A stretch of DNA of 64,000 nucleotides from Pseudoips prasinana (Eukaryota > Arthropoda > Insecta > Lepidoptera > Nolidae): assembly GCA_951640165.1 (NCBI GenBank), contig OX621241.1, forward strand, positions 4,164,001 through 4,228,000, written 5' to 3'. The position numbers and the translations under genes were made by a program. This document shows positions 32,621-43,394 of this stretch, in pieces. The notes beneath the pieces are model-generated. The model saw nothing but the letters and a program-made list of their open reading frames with translations. It had not been told where the DNA came from and made no database searches. How positions within the stretch are numbered: position 1 is the first letter of the stretch; the number at the start of each line of letters is the position of its first letter.

Positions 32621-32920
32621 GCTGATCTGTTAAAGTCTTATTTGCAACGAACCTATACCTAGAATATGACAAATCCACATCAAAGTTCATAATATATTTA
32701 CGCAAGGGACCGGCGAGTGGATATAGGTGTCTGGAAATAGTCTCCTTTCCGGCGACAGGAATAGCCACGTCACACGGGCGACAATATCAGAGGTGGGGAA
32801 TCGACAGCGGATATCTACGGCGAACGTTGACATTTATAATCTAACTGCGACACGTATTAGGAAATTATTGACATCCAAGTAATATATAGCAAACAATAAA
32901 GAAATATCTTGGGGCAGATA

Positions 32921-33030
32921 CTGCTGGATGCGAATAGCGCAAGACCGGCAATTGTGGAGATCTTTGGGGGAGGCCTTTGTCCAGCAGTGGACGTCATTCG
33001 GCTGATATGATGATGAAGATGATGATGAAG
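32921..33030 (+). mobile_element. RTE-like LINE 3' end
   Basis: 'gctggatgcgaatagcgcaa', 'tctttgggggaggcctttgt', 'gtggacgtcattcggctgat', then (ATGATG)n. Confidence 0.65.
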
Positions 33031-33069
33031 TAACACACTGCCAACTGATCTCAAATTAGACGGGGCATG
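33031..33069 (-). mobile_element. SINE-B, part 1, split by MITE-P
   Basis: 'aacacactgccaactgatct' and 'aaattagacggggcat' join across MITE-P to 33209. Confidence 0.6.
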
Positions 33070-33071
33070 TA

Positions 33072-33206
33072 CAGACGCCAGCACATCCAGCTACGCCAAT
33101 CTGTCAAATTTCTTTTATAGATTTTCAATTTTATCACAGAAGCATAAGGTACACTTTCAATTGGGGAAATTTGACAGTTTGCGGTAGCTTGATGTGCTGG
33201 CGTCTG
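33072..33206. mobile_element. MITE-P copy 2 (135 bp) inside SINE-B
   Basis: CAGACGCCAGCACATCCAGC start, matching inverted end at 33206, TA at 33070-33071 and 33207-33208. Removing the element and one TA restores SINE-B 'catgTActatggcaacc', so TA is the true target duplication. Confidence 0.85.
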
Positions 33207-33208
33207 TA

Positions 33209-33265
33209 CTATGGCAACCAGACAATTGATGAACATATTTACATTATGCCTAGACACAGAACCTA
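33209..33265 (-). mobile_element. SINE-B, part 2
   Basis: 'ctatggcaaccagacaattg' and 'cctagacacagaacc' continue the copy started at 33031. Confidence 0.58.
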
Positions 33266-33289
33266 ATGCGAGTTTGGAACTCAAAGTGA

Positions 33290-33820
33290 GCCAGTGACAC
33301 CCTATTCGTCAATCTGTCAGCGAGCTGTAACTTATGAACTGCAACATGTAGCCACGTGATTTTTTATTTCCAGAGTGAGTATTGCCATAGAATGTCTATT
33401 GCCATGGCGGCAATAGAAATTCCTACATAATAATAAGTAATAAAATTTATAAAAAGGTGATTTATGTACATCTCCATAGAAGAAACTTAGTATTATCGAT
33501 GTTTATGGTGCGACCGAAAAAATTGCGGTACGTATCATTTGAGCCGTAATAGTTTTACATGAAATTTCTCCAAAGAGAATAATTGTTTAGCTGCTATAAC
33601 AATATTATATAAATTATTAAAATAAAACAAAGTAAAAAGGCACTGGACCCTTGCATTTAGACTCTACCTACGCAATTGGACCTATTAGACCTCCTATCAA
33701 GAACCTTGTATCCACTTCACGTACAAAATGGAACCTAACGTTCAACATAGAACCCAAATCCTGTTCAAAAATATGTACCTCACTTTTTCACACATACGAG
33801 TCCCTTTTTATGGATCAAAC
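33290..33820. other. Unassigned AT-rich stretch
   Basis: The 62-residue plus ORF at 33651 matches nothing I recognise and lacks splice support. Confidence 0.4.
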
Positions 33821-33822
33821 AA

Positions 33823-33988
33823 TCACACTAATATTATAAAGGCGTAAATTGATGAGTATGTATGTATGTTTTTTACCTCTTCGCGTCTAAACGGCTGGAG
33901 TGATTTTAATAAAATTTGGAATGGAGTTAGCTGACACCCTGGATTAACACAAAGGCGTAAGGTGGGTAAAACCGCGGGGCACAGCTAT
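33823..33988 (+). mobile_element. Helitron-like element, short
   Basis: 5' end TCACACTAATATTATAAAGG, middle 'ctcttcgcgtctaaacggct', 3' 'gggtaaaaccgcggggcaca' then GCTAT (terminal CTAG mutated). Confidence 0.65.
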
Positions 33989-34181
33989 TCGTTCATAATA
34001 GCGAAATAGACAAGACGGGTCCCAAAAAGGAAGTAAGTATGATAGCTATTTTAATATAATATTTTAGAGAAGAAACGGGTCCAGTAGGTACTTTTTACAA
34101 TTGGGTCTAATCTTGAAGGTCTAGTAGGTACAAGAACAAAGTTAAGTAGATTATGCCTAATAAAAATTACAGAAACTTTTT

Positions 34182-34689
34182 AGGGTTCCGTAGTCAAATG
34201 GCAAAAAACGGAACCCTTATAGATTCGTCATGTCTGTCTGTCTGTCTGTCCGTATGCCACAGCCACTTTTTTCCGAAACTCTAAGAGCTGTACTGTTAGA
34301 ACTTGGTAGGTAGATGTATTCGATGAACCGCATTAAGATTTTTAAACAAAAATAGAAAACGAACAATAATTTTGGGGGTCCCCATACATAGAACTGAAAC
34401 TCAAACTTTTTTCTAAACTGAATAGTTTGCCCGTGAGACACTTCCAAAGTGGTAAAATGAGTATACCCCCTGTAACTTCTAAAATAAGAGAATGATAAAA
34501 CTAAAAAAAATATGATATACATTACCATGCAAACTAACAACGAAAATTGGTTTGAACGAGATCTAGCAAGTAGTTTTTTTAATACGTCATAAATCGTAAA
34601 CCGCAATATGCTTTCATTTAATCAACTGAAATACTTGCTGCAACGGAACCTTTCATAGGCGAGTACGACTCGCACTTGGCCGGTTTTTT
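34182..34689 (+). mobile_element. Repeat H copy
   Basis: AGGGTTCCGTAGTCAAATGG after TTTTT, to CGCACTTGGCCGG before TTTTTT. The minus-strand 129-codon ORF is a reading through it, with no recognisable domain. Confidence 0.65.
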
Positions 34690-35044
34690 GTTTTTTTCAT
34701 TTCACTTCATCCACCACCTGAGTGTTTCTACGTTGTGCGAAAACACTTAATATACGTAAAATAAATAAAAATAAAAAATAAGATAATCGATTACGATAAC
34801 TATTGTTAACATGGATTAGTCCACCGCCAAACCTATCATCAAAAGTTAAAAAGATAGGAAAAAATCGAAATGGCGGCAGGTGTCTGGCTCGATGCCACGT
34901 GACTCACACACCTGCTTCAACCCTAATTCTGTCACCGTAATCATATACTATACGTATACATATATTGTTATATAGATGGTACTGTGGACGATGGTGATGT
35001 GGGGGTACATTTGAAATGTACATAACGAGGCGAATCGATTTGAG

Positions 35045-35235
35045 TGCACGTGGCGCAGTGATTAAGACAGTCATCTCAGAACTTCGTGTCCCGGGTTTGA
35101 TTCCCACGCAGGACAACTTTTTGTATGACCCATAAATAGTTGTCAATACTCAATTCTTTATTGAGTATTGTCCTGGTTCTGGATGTACTTTGTCTCTGTC
35201 AATCATATATTTGTAAAGTACCCCGCGATATTAAT
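35045..35235 (+). mobile_element. SINE-D copy with a small foldback insertion
   Basis: Head 'gcacgtggcgcagtgattaa' and B-box GGGTTTGATTCCC, body 'gacccataaatagttgt', tail 'ttgtaaagtaccccgcgata'. Inside it, CAATACTCAAT (35144-35154) and ATTGAGTATTG (35160-35170) form an extra hairpin absent from other copies. Confidence 0.65.
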
Positions 35236-35249
35236 GTCCATTCCATTTG

Positions 35250-35385
35250 TCTTGAAAACTAACTGAAAAAGTTTTGTTTTACAGAAAAATCCCTATATAA
35301 CTTTTGACCCGACCGGGGATTTGAACCCAGGACGTCGTTACCGGCAGTTGAACACGCTACCACTAGACCAACAAGGCAATCGCAT
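35250..35385 (-). mobile_element. SINE-F head fragment
   Basis: 'tttacagaaaaatccctata', 'gacccgaccggggatttgaa', 'cacgctaccactagaccaac': the promoter half, reverse strand. Confidence 0.55.
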
Positions 35386-35584
35386 ACACAAAACGAGTAA
35401 TTAAAGTAAACTGTGTCAGTTTATTAATATTTGCATTTCCACATGTGGTGAAAACAGAATATACAAATACGGCGGGTGGCTGCACATATACCTGTTCTAG
35501 TTTCTTTAGATCCTCTATCTTATTCATAGATTAGTATAGAATAACAAAATACTAATCGTAAGCCGCCATCTCTATTATCTATCT

Positions 35585-35670
35585 TCAAGTGACTTAGAGG
35601 TTAAGGTATAGGACTCTCCTAGCTACTACCTCAGCGTTGTTTCGAGTTCGAATCCTGCACAGGACAAATA
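35585..35670 (+). mobile_element. tRNA-like SINE head, family unclear
   Basis: 'gacttagaggttaaggtata' (A-box-like) and B-box GAGTTCGAATCC, then 'gcacaggacaaata'. No full tRNA fold that I trust. Confidence 0.4.
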
Positions 35671-35689
35671 CTCATGGGACCTACGCATG

Positions 35690-35822
35690 TCAAAGTCAAA
35701 AATCATTAATTCCGTAAAAAAATTAGATTTTTGTTTACACTACCGTGCAGTGCATGACGTGGCAGCTACTGAGAAACACTGCCAGAAAACTCAGTAGGAA
35801 TCCTTTTTTAAAATAAAATAAA
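35690..35822 (+). repeat. Retroelement 3' stub
   Basis: 'catgtcaaagtcaaaaatca', 'gtgcagtgcatgacgtggca', 'aggaatccttttttaaaata' and an AATAAAA-rich tail. I recall this as a dispersed lepidopteran retroelement end. Confidence 0.4.
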
Positions 35823-35913
35823 ATGTTGGTAATACAAGGATTTCTTTCCGTAGAGAAGTCGTATAAAAACTTTTTCAGTTTAAATGTGTATAATGTTTGT
35901 TTGTGTGTTTTAG

Positions 35914-36029
35914 AAGAGAGAAATATCTTGAAGTATAAAGACGGAATTCTAAAAGAGTGGGATCACTGGCACGAACTACAGGAAGGGATCACCGATTTAG
36001 TAGAAAAGCACCCTTACAGTGGCAACTAA
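35914..36029 (+). CDS. Putative terminal exon, unknown product
   Basis: A possible last exon of a plus-strand gene. The acceptor GTGTGTTTTAG ends at 35913. One frame then stays open for 37 codons to TAA at 36027-36029, reading ERNILKYKDGILKEWDHWHE and then LQEGITDLVEKHPYSGN. The composition (charged, Trp/His-containing, few low-complexity residues) looks protein-like, unlike the surrounding AT-rich chance ORFs. No upstream exon and no nearby AATAAA was found. I do not recognise the protein. It could be a decayed retrocopy or coincidence. Confidence 0.35.
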
Positions 36030-36117
36030 GAGAGTGGGACTAGTTCCTAAGCTTACACCCTTGTTGCTTACCAGTTGTGGGCGGTAAAATCAGCGGGATG
36101 CCATGAGCAGCCATGTA

Positions 36118-36252
36118 CATACGCCAGCACATCGAGCTACCCCAATCTGTCAAATTTTCCCAATTGAAAGTGAACCTTATGCTTTTGTGATAAAGTGGAA
36201 AATCTATAAAATAAATTTGACAGATTAGGGTAGCTGGATGTGCTGGCGTCTG
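36118..36252. mobile_element. MITE-P copy 3 (135 bp)
   Basis: Starts CATACGCCAGCACATCGAGC, ends GTGCTGGCGTCTG, TA at 36116-36117 and 36253-36254. Same orientation of the loop as copy 1. Confidence 0.8.
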
Positions 36253-36603
36253 TACAACAGTTGTAGTATTGTCAGTTATTAATATGTGACTATAATAATA
36301 ATAGGCGCGCTCGTAATTGATGTTGAGCATTGTGTTATGAGGACAATGCTCGTTGATGAGATGCATTGTGCAAGGATTGAGGTTCGGTTCGCTATCGATT
36401 TTTGATTAATCATAGATCAGTAAAGAGGGATGGTTATATTGTGGTGTTACATTATCTTGTTGGTGATTTCGACACGACGGAATTGTGTGTGAATTATATT
36501 TGACGGGAATGTGGTGTGGTTGGTTACTATGTTATTCACACCTTAAGTTAAGAATAGAATACCTGCTCTTTATTGTACACACTCAAACAAGACAAATATA
36601 TTA

Positions 36604-36918
36604 TCTATATACATATATAATAAAATCGTAGGAAAGTTAAAACTGTACATTGAATATTTTTTTAAAGGATACTTGGAGCGTGATCTACATTCGATATCGA
36701 AGCCAAAAATATAGTTTATAGAATTTTTGTCTGTGTGTCTGTATGTATGTCCAGGCTAAACTCAAATAGTACTGCATGGATTTACTTCAAATTTTGGATG
36801 AAGATTACTAAGAGGTCGGGTCAACATATAGACTACATATTATCACGCTATCACCTACGGTGGAGGAGCTGTGACATTTATAAAGTTTAACGCGGGTAAA
36901 ACCGCGGGGCACAGCTAG
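36604..36918 (+). mobile_element. Helitron-like element, complete ends
   Basis: 5' TCTATATACATATATAATAA after A; 3' hairpin CGCGG (36891-36895) and CCGCG (36902-36906), then GGGCACAGCTAG ending at 36918 and followed by T. The body contains a GTCTGTGTGTCTGTATGTAT run. Non-autonomous, same subfamily as 30855-31166. Confidence 0.75.
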
Positions 36919-37007
36919 TTAACAAATAACACAATCTTGTGCCATTGGCAGTCTTATCGCATTAAGAGATTTCTTCCAGACAACCATTAGATGGATCTTT
37001 CTTCTTT

Positions 37008-37072
37008 ATCGTATGGCCATTGGTTACCTTGGTGTCAGAGTTGTACAAGCCACCAAGTAGATCTCTGATATG
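37008..37072 (-). mobile_element. 5S-derived SINE-E tail fragment
   Basis: 'cgtatggccattggttacct' and 'ggtgtcagagttgtacaagc' only; the 5S-like head is missing. Confidence 0.5.
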
Positions 37073-37074
37073 GG

Positions 37075-37297
37075 TTTACATCTGACCCCAAATGAAGCGG
37101 AGCTTGTACTATGAAAACCAGATAACTGATAAACTACATATACTACGTCTTTTGTAAATACATACTTATATAGATAATTACACCCCGACTCAGGATAAAC
37201 AGACATGTTCATGCACACAAATTTCTGTCCTAGGTGGGAATCGATCCCACTGACCTGTGAAAGGCAAGCATCTACCAACCACGCCAGCTGGCCGGTA
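37075..37297 (-). mobile_element. SINE-C copy
   Basis: 'tctgaccccaaatgaagcgg', 'catgttcatgcacacaaatt', 'gtgggaatcgatcccactga', 'gcatctaccaaccacgccag'. Confidence 0.7.
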
Positions 37298-37302
37298 TAA
37301 GT

Positions 37303-37619
37303 CATCATCATCATCATCATATCAGCCGAAAGACGTCCACTGCTGGACAAAGGCCTCCCCCAAGGATCTCCACAATAGCCGGTCCTGCGCAGCCCGCATC
37401 CAGCGGCTTCCCGCGACCTGCACAAGATCGTCGGTCCATCGTGTAGGGGGCCTGCCCACGCTGTGTCTTCCGGATCGTGGTCGCCACTCGAGAACCTTTC
37501 TGCCCCATCAGCCGTCAGTTCTACGAGCTATGTGCCCTGCCCACTGCCACTTCGGTTTGCCAATTCTTTGGGCTATGAGAGCTACTTTGGTTCGCCTGCG
37601 GATCTCAGCATAAATCATA
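37303..37619 (-). mobile_element. RTE-like LINE 3' end, longest minus copy
   Basis: Encodes about 100 C-terminal codons of an RTE-type polyprotein: KWQWAGHIARR, a stop replacing one codon, WGRKVLEWRPR, GRPPTRWTDDL, WRSLGEAFVQQWTSFG, stop, then the (ATG)n tail. One in-frame stop shows it is a pseudogene. Proteins of this kind in Lepidoptera are annotated as endonuclease-reverse transcriptase; that match is from memory. Confidence 0.75.
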
Positions 37620-37971
37620 TTGACATGAAAATATGTGTGTAATAAGATTTATGAAATTTAATACTATAATCGAATTGAGAATGTTCCTGCTATTTAAAGT
37701 CGGGGAAAAAGAAATTATCAAAGGCATAATGTATTCCCGTTGGCGGCCTATTTAAGGCACCTGTCGCATGTCGGCACAATGTATCACTTTGCATATCATA
37801 CAGACGCTCCCTACTCGCTATGCTAATGCAAGAACTACACGATAGTCTGCAGCTTCGTACTTTAAAAGGATTGAGACGAATGAAAAAGGTGACTTATCAA
37901 TTTACTGTATTAGGGTTCCATTCCACTCCAAAATTCCACTGTCCGTCTGTCCATGCTCCGTCTGTCAGGAG

Positions 37972-38020
37972 GCTGTACAATACAATACAAATAAGGTGTA
38001 TTTATATTGTATTGTATAGC
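37972..38020. repeat. Inverted repeat with ATTGT arms
   Basis: 22-bp arms with two mismatches ('gctgtacaatacaatac' and its complement) around AGGTG. Confidence 0.6.
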
Positions 38021-38442
38021 CTTCCATTGTAAACCAAGATTTACACGTGATAGAAACAGAAAAATTAGATTCGTATAATGGGCGGTCTAATCGCTAGCTG
38101 CGAACTCTTCCAGACATTGACCCCCTTGTTCTTTTGCCATCGTTTAAAAAAAAAAAGACATCATTAGGGTGAACAAGATCAGAAAGAAGTATAAAATAGT
38201 GATGGAAGTGGTATCAAGTTAAGAACGAAATGGTATGCTATACGCGAAAAGTGATTAATATAAGCTATAAGTAACTTAGCTGTGTTATATACATATAAAT
38301 ATAAAATACGTATCAATTAATTTGATGCATAAATATATAAACAAACATACATATAATAATTAAATTATATAAATTATAATTATAATAAATTATATAAATA
38401 CATACAACATATTTGATACATAATATAATATAATATCTAATA

Positions 38443-38689
38443 TAATATCTAGGGACAATGTCACACAGATCATCCTAGCCCCAAGCTAAGCAAAGCTTGT
38501 ACTATGGGTACCAGGCAACGATATACATACTTATATAGATAGATAAATACTTATATACATAGTAAACATCTATGACTCAGAAACAAATATTCGTGCTCAT
38601 CACACAAATATTTGCACTTACCGGGATTCGAACCCAGGACCACCAGCTTCGTAGGCAGGAGCACTACCAACTAGGCTACGGTGACCGTC
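38443..38689 (-). mobile_element. SINE-A copy, full length
   Basis: 'atctagggacaatgtcacac', 'ctatgactcagaaacaaata', B-box complement GGGATTCGAACCC, ending 'gctacggtgaccgtc'. Confidence 0.78.
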
Positions 38690-38699
38690 AATAATTATA

Positions 38700-39375
38700 A
38701 TAGGTTGTATACACAAGTACCTACTTATATACATTTACGTAAGTAAGATGACAGTAACAAAGTTATTCTGCAAAAGTACTGATTTATTGTTTCACTAGCC
38801 TTTTAAAGATGTGTATTAGTAGAGCTCGCCTTACCGCTACTGGTAAATCATACCAAAGACGCACAACTAGTACTGTAAGGATGCGGTAGAAATTTTAGGA
38901 ATAACTAGTTAATTTGAGTCACAAGTTGACTTCTGGAATTTTCAATAGGTGTCATGAAGGAACCTCTACCGTCATAAATACATTTTTATACATACATATA
39001 AGATAACTCGTCAGAACGAGACATTACTCCCACTTTGAAGAACAAGGAAATAATGCAATTTTCGCTTTAAGTGGGTTACAAACAGCTCGTTATCTGATAC
39101 ACCATGTTTGCTGTGACTCTTGCATCACTTGTTCATTACACGTCTTAACGAGAACATTATGATAACAGTGATTATATAGAACAATGTCGGCAATACTTAC
39201 TAACATTTACTTGGAATAGAAAACCACTAAATTGTAGATAATTTTGTATTCTTTGTCATACATGACGCTCAAGTCATTAAGCAAAATAAAACTACAAACT
39301 CTCAACTCTGCGTCAGAGGAAATCTCCTTTGAGGTTTTAACGTGGTTACTGTTATAGAGATGCATGGCTTCTAAA
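38700..39375. other. Unassigned AT-rich stretch
   Basis: Nothing recognised. Confidence 0.4.
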
Positions 39376-39384
39376 GACATTTTG

Positions 39385-39475
39385 TGAAACTCAACCTTCG
39401 CGAAGCCACCCATCCGATTGAGGATCGGGGAGGGTATATAGATATGAATTCAAAGTAAGGATCATGTAGAGTGAT
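39385..39475 (+). repeat. Repeat O fragment
   Basis: 'ttgtgaaactcaaccttcgc' and 'ccgattgaggatcgggga' match repeat O at 24640-24870. Confidence 0.4.
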
Positions 39476-39479
39476 GGTG

Positions 39480-40390
39480 GTCTCAGGTTCCTTGCGGTCC
39501 AACGAGAAGTGTAATCGGTGTGCCGAACTGAAGTTGAAAGGGAGATATAAGTTAGTGAACATAGAAAAAGTGTGAGTAACGTTCCGTATATTACTGTAAG
39601 GGCAAAACCGAAAGGTGAGAGCACACATTTTCTTTCTCTGGTTCGTTCTTCTCTTTTCTCTTCGTAGATAGATCTAAAGAACTTATACATCAGTCGTGAG
39701 GTCGAAAGCACACGTTTTTATTTTATTTATACTAAAATGAAAACAGTACAAGTGGAGGCCGAATACGATTTCTTTCAGGCAACTAATATGTCGAATTGTG
39801 GACAGTGCCACCCGTGTCTGAAAGCCCTACTATGCCCTACGAAGAAATACATTCATGGTACAGCGATGCTTACGGGAGAGATCCTGGACTTAGACGGTTC
39901 ATAGCTGAGTCTTGTATTCTTAGTTAGTAGTAACAATTCACTATATTAAATTTTTCATAGTAAGAGCTTTACGTTCATTTATACTAACAATTCAACATGC
40001 AGGCATACGGCCCACTATAGATGTTACGAAGTTACTGTAGCCTATAAGATTTCTTTGTGAGGTGTTGCCCAGATTGGCTGCACTCCTCAACCACGTTGTC
40101 ACCTTGTTTTCCCGTAAATAGCTACAAATTACAAAGTCTATCAGCTCATGAGTATACTAATTACCTATTTCCTGTTGTGCCCATAGCTAATGCTCATTCC
40201 TACTTAGAGGGAATGAGTGTGCGCAGAATGACAAACACAGGTTAACTGATTAGAAGAAATGTATTTGTTCGCAAAATGTACAATATGAGGAAATAGATTA
40301 TTTTATATTTTTCATAGAGCAAGTCGGTATTTATTATCGACTTATCGATTATGATTAAAGCATTCGATATTATGATGGATTAATAATTAT
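39480..40390. other. Unassigned stretch
   Basis: Short overlapping minus ORFs at 39371-39711 do not resemble a known protein. Confidence 0.4.
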
Positions 40391-40396
40391 ATAAAA

Positions 40397-40565
40397 CTAG
40401 CTGTGCCCCGCGGTGTTACCCGCGTTAAATTTTATAAATTATCTTTGCTATAAACCTCACGGAGCCCGAGACCTTTCCAACGAATGCAAAACCGTGGAAA
40501 TCGGTTCGTGCGTTCTGGAGTTATAGCGTCAGTAAGGAAACCCCGACTTATTTTTATATAGTAGA
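40397..40565 (-). mobile_element. Helitron-like element, short
   Basis: CTAGCTGTGCCCCGCGGTGT at 40397 (preceded by A), hairpin with one mismatch, body 'gagcccgagacctttccaac', ending GTAGA before T. Confidence 0.65.
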
Positions 40566-40606
40566 TATAATGTAGGTTAATAAATCTATTCTTAATATAA
40601 TAATTA

Positions 40607-40729
40607 TATCCTGGGATATTATTCACATACGGCCATCTGATCCCAAACTAAGCAGAGCTGCCCAAGTGCCCACGATCCCACGACCTGCGGCGTGAAAGAC
40701 CAGCATTTACCAACCAAGCCAACCAGCCC
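40607..40729 (-). mobile_element. SINE-C copy with internal deletion
   Basis: Tail 'ctgggatattattcacatac' joins directly to head 'cccacgacctgcggcgtgaa', losing the middle. Confidence 0.65.
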
Positions 40730-40807
40730 GAAATGACTCAATGTAGAGCCTCGTGGCAGGACATGTGCCCGCAAGTGGGTGCGCAAATACAGGTGCCCTC
40801 TTAAGGT

Positions 40808-40961
40808 GACTGACCTGTTGGTCTAGTGGATAGTAACCATCACCGCTACGCCAGAGGTCTTGGGTTTGGTCCCCACCCAGGACAAATATTTGTACGATGA
40901 GCTTGATTATATTATTATTATCTTGATTATTGTTGTGTCTGTATTTAGAAATATATAAGTA
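40808..40961 (+). mobile_element. SINE-B, part 1 with promoter
   Basis: tRNA-like 'tggtctagtggatagtaacc' and B-box-like 'ttgggtttggtccccaccca', then 'gatgagcttgattatattat'. Interrupted by a Helitron-like element. Confidence 0.65.
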
Positions 40962-41164
40962 CTAGCCCCGCGGTTTTACCCGCGTTAAACTTTATAAAAT
41001 ATGGCCTATGTGTTATCCTAACTATAAAAATTAGCCTATGTTCTTTCTCAGGGTCTAGACCATCTGTATACCAAATTTAATTCAAATCCGTTCAGTAGTT
41101 TTGGCGTGAAAGAGTAACAGACAGACAGACAGAGTTACTTTCGCATTTATAATATTAGTTAGGA
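40962..41164 (-). mobile_element. Helitron-like element nested in SINE-B
   Basis: CTAGCCCCGCGGTTTTACCC start, near-identical to 29575-29778 in its body, ending TTAGGA before T. A 5-base loss follows CTAG. Confidence 0.7.
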
Positions 41165-41270
41165 TTAGGATGTTTATCAGGTGTCTGGTTGCCATAGTAC
41201 AGCCTCCGCCTAGTTTGGGATCAGGTGGTATTGTGCGTTAGTTGTCCCAAGATATTTATTTATATTTATA
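41165..41270 (+). mobile_element. SINE-B, part 2
   Basis: 'gtgtctggttgccatagtac', 'gcctagtttgggatcaggtg', 'ttgtcccaagatatttattt'. Confidence 0.65.
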
Positions 41271-41405
41271 TTCCCCCGATCCCATGATCCGATGGGACGA
41301 ATTAGCCAAGACCACTGGAAAGAGGTTAGGTGCAGAACCGTCTCCCTGACATGTTCCCCAAGACACATGAGGATAACACCCAACATTTTCAATAATTCGC
41401 AGTAT
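41271..41405 (-). mobile_element. SINE-F fragment
   Basis: 'gatccgatgggacgaattag', 'gaaagaggttaggtgcagaa', 'acatgaggataacaccc'. Confidence 0.5.
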
Positions 41406-42066
41406 CTGCCCAGTTTCTGAGAATTTATATATGCTGTAGTAGCTTCGACAGGGTGTTCCGTTCACGATAAAAAGAAAAATGAAATTTGGTAAGGAGATAA
41501 TACTAAATCCAGTTTACTCGCATCAGTTCAAAATGAAATCAACTTTGGAACTCTTTCTTTAACTTTCTGATAAATGACACCTGCATTGTTCTGGCCCTGA
41601 GATCTGCCTAGGGCCTCAGCATAGTCTGACGAAGTTGTTCCAGCCAGCAAATAGCCAAGCGGACGCGAAGCTGAACATTAATCTTCTGCCACCCTAGTCA
41701 GATAGATACTCCTCACCAGATCAAAAGAGCAGTAGTCAGGCTTTGAATATTCTAATTTAGTACAATCGCCAGGTTATTATCTCACGTTTAAATTGAATTC
41801 CACCTTTATTGAATTACTAAGTCCATATTTAAGTACTCACTGTTCGTCATATTTTATTTTCTTGTGTCGCTTCTTGTCAATCAGTTATTTTAAGGGCTCG
41901 CAGGCCTTTTTTGGACGTCTTATTTTCAGCGCAGTGGAACCTGAGACGACCCACGGGCTGTTTTACCGCCAGATGGCACCATATGTTGTCATAAAGATAA
42001 ATGTGAATAAATGGATTTCTTAAGTTTTGGTTCCCATTAGATTCTACTTAACTTAAATAAGCACGC

Positions 42067-42244
42067 AGAGACGCTCATAGCGAAGTTCTCTGAATGGTCA
42101 TTAAGCGGGTACCTGATAATTCACAGTCCATAGATAGGTGACCATCAATGTGGTTCAATTTTTGAGCGTCTTCAAGCTTCGGAGGACACGTTAAGCTGTC
42201 GTTCCTAGTTGTGGTCTTTAGACAACAGTCGTTAAGCCATGTCA
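42067..42244 (+). mobile_element. 5S-derived SINE-E, left part
   Basis: 'cagtccatagataggtgacc', 'cttcggaggacacgttaagc', 'acaacagtcgttaagccatg'. Interrupted after ATGTCA. Confidence 0.6.
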
Positions 42245-42327
42245 CGATTTTGCGTAATGTGTTATGTTCTAATTATTATGTAATTACTATGTGTATTTTA
42301 GTAAAATAAAGATGTATTATTATTATT
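42245..42327 (+). mobile_element. 83-bp retroposed 3' end in SINE-E
   Basis: Flanked by ATGTCA (42239-42244 and 42328-42333). Ends AATAAAGATGTATTATTATT, so it is a short LINE 3' stub. Confidence 0.65.
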
Positions 42328-42375
42328 ATGTCAGAGGCCTGCCGGGCGGTTTGAACAACTCTATCAGGGTAAGTA
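42328..42375 (+). mobile_element. 5S-derived SINE-E, right part
   Basis: 'gtcagaggcctgccgggcgg' and 'caactctatcagggtaagta' complete the copy started at 42067. Confidence 0.6.
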
Positions 42376-42993
42376 ACCAATTATCAATTCTCTATTACAT
42401 TCCACATTGTATGTAAAAAGTAGTTAGGCATAATAAGGTAGGTATCAATTGTGGACTCTGTAGGGTACAGCACAGATTAGATACAACGAACATCATTAAC
42501 ATATTATTCGTTCAGGGCTCTGTTATATTATATCACACTGGCTGTCCAGATCCATTATTCAAGCCTTTTTGAATGTTCAAGTGGTCAGGTCAATTCACGT
42601 TTAAATTGAAAGTATTTGGCGAGACGGTTGATTCGCTCCACTAATTGTCTCAGTTAGCAGACGGGCTCGTCATTCTATGACGTGTGCCAGTTATTAAAGA
42701 ATAGTAAGTTATAAATAAAATGATTCATTTGTTTAGTAAATATTATGATGACGAAGTTCTAGGAGGAAAACTTAGTCTCTTATTATTGTGAATAGTGTCT
42801 GTCTACCATTCGCAAGAATTATATAAAACGGTTCTTTGTAAATAGTAAATATAGTTAAACATTGAATGAACTGCGGTTATAGGGATTAACTACAATAAGG
42901 CATAAAACAATTAAAATCAAATATATAAGGTAAACTGACTTGAGGGAGTGGAAAAGCAAATATTTATTAATAAACTGACATAGGTTGCTTTCT

Positions 42994-43390
42994 TCCATCA
43001 TGTCCGCTGAATGACGTCCACTGCTGGACAAAAACCTCCCCATAGGATGGGGGATATGCGATACCCACCACGCTTGGCAGACGGGTTGGTGATCGCAGTT
43101 TAATGATCATAGTTCACAGAAAAACGCTGCTGCCCGTTCTCTGGTAGGTAGGTATTCTTTCGGGCTGATGGCAACAAACATCTCCATAAATCTGATCCGA
43201 ATGAAGGGCAAAGAAGTCGTCCCGAAAAAATACGTACCAGAAAACGTGCAGCAGAACAGACATAAGACAAAGACCATCATACTGCGATCACCAACCCGTC
43301 CGGTCTGCCAAGCGTGCCAATTATGGCATGTCCTCTCATTCATGGTGGAAGCGTCCGTGGACATCATTTGGTGAACATGATGATGATGGA
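42994..43390. repeat. Inverted pair of retroelement 3' ends
   Basis: Left arm (about 42994-43105) has 'cgtccactgctggaca' and 'cgcttggcagacgggttggt'; the right arm (about 43278-43390) reads as its reverse complement ('tcaccaacccgtccggtctg'). Both outer ends carry ATG/CAT repeats. The minus ORF at 43107 and the plus ORF at 43168 are by-products. Confidence 0.55.
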
Positions 43391-43394
43391 ACTG

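Noticed and set aside
34217..34606. 129-codon minus ORF
   Set aside because: Reads through repeat H; no family resemblance, and the other copies do not keep it open.
37257..37613. 118-codon plus ORF
   Set aside because: Antisense shadow of the RTE coding tail at 37303-37619.
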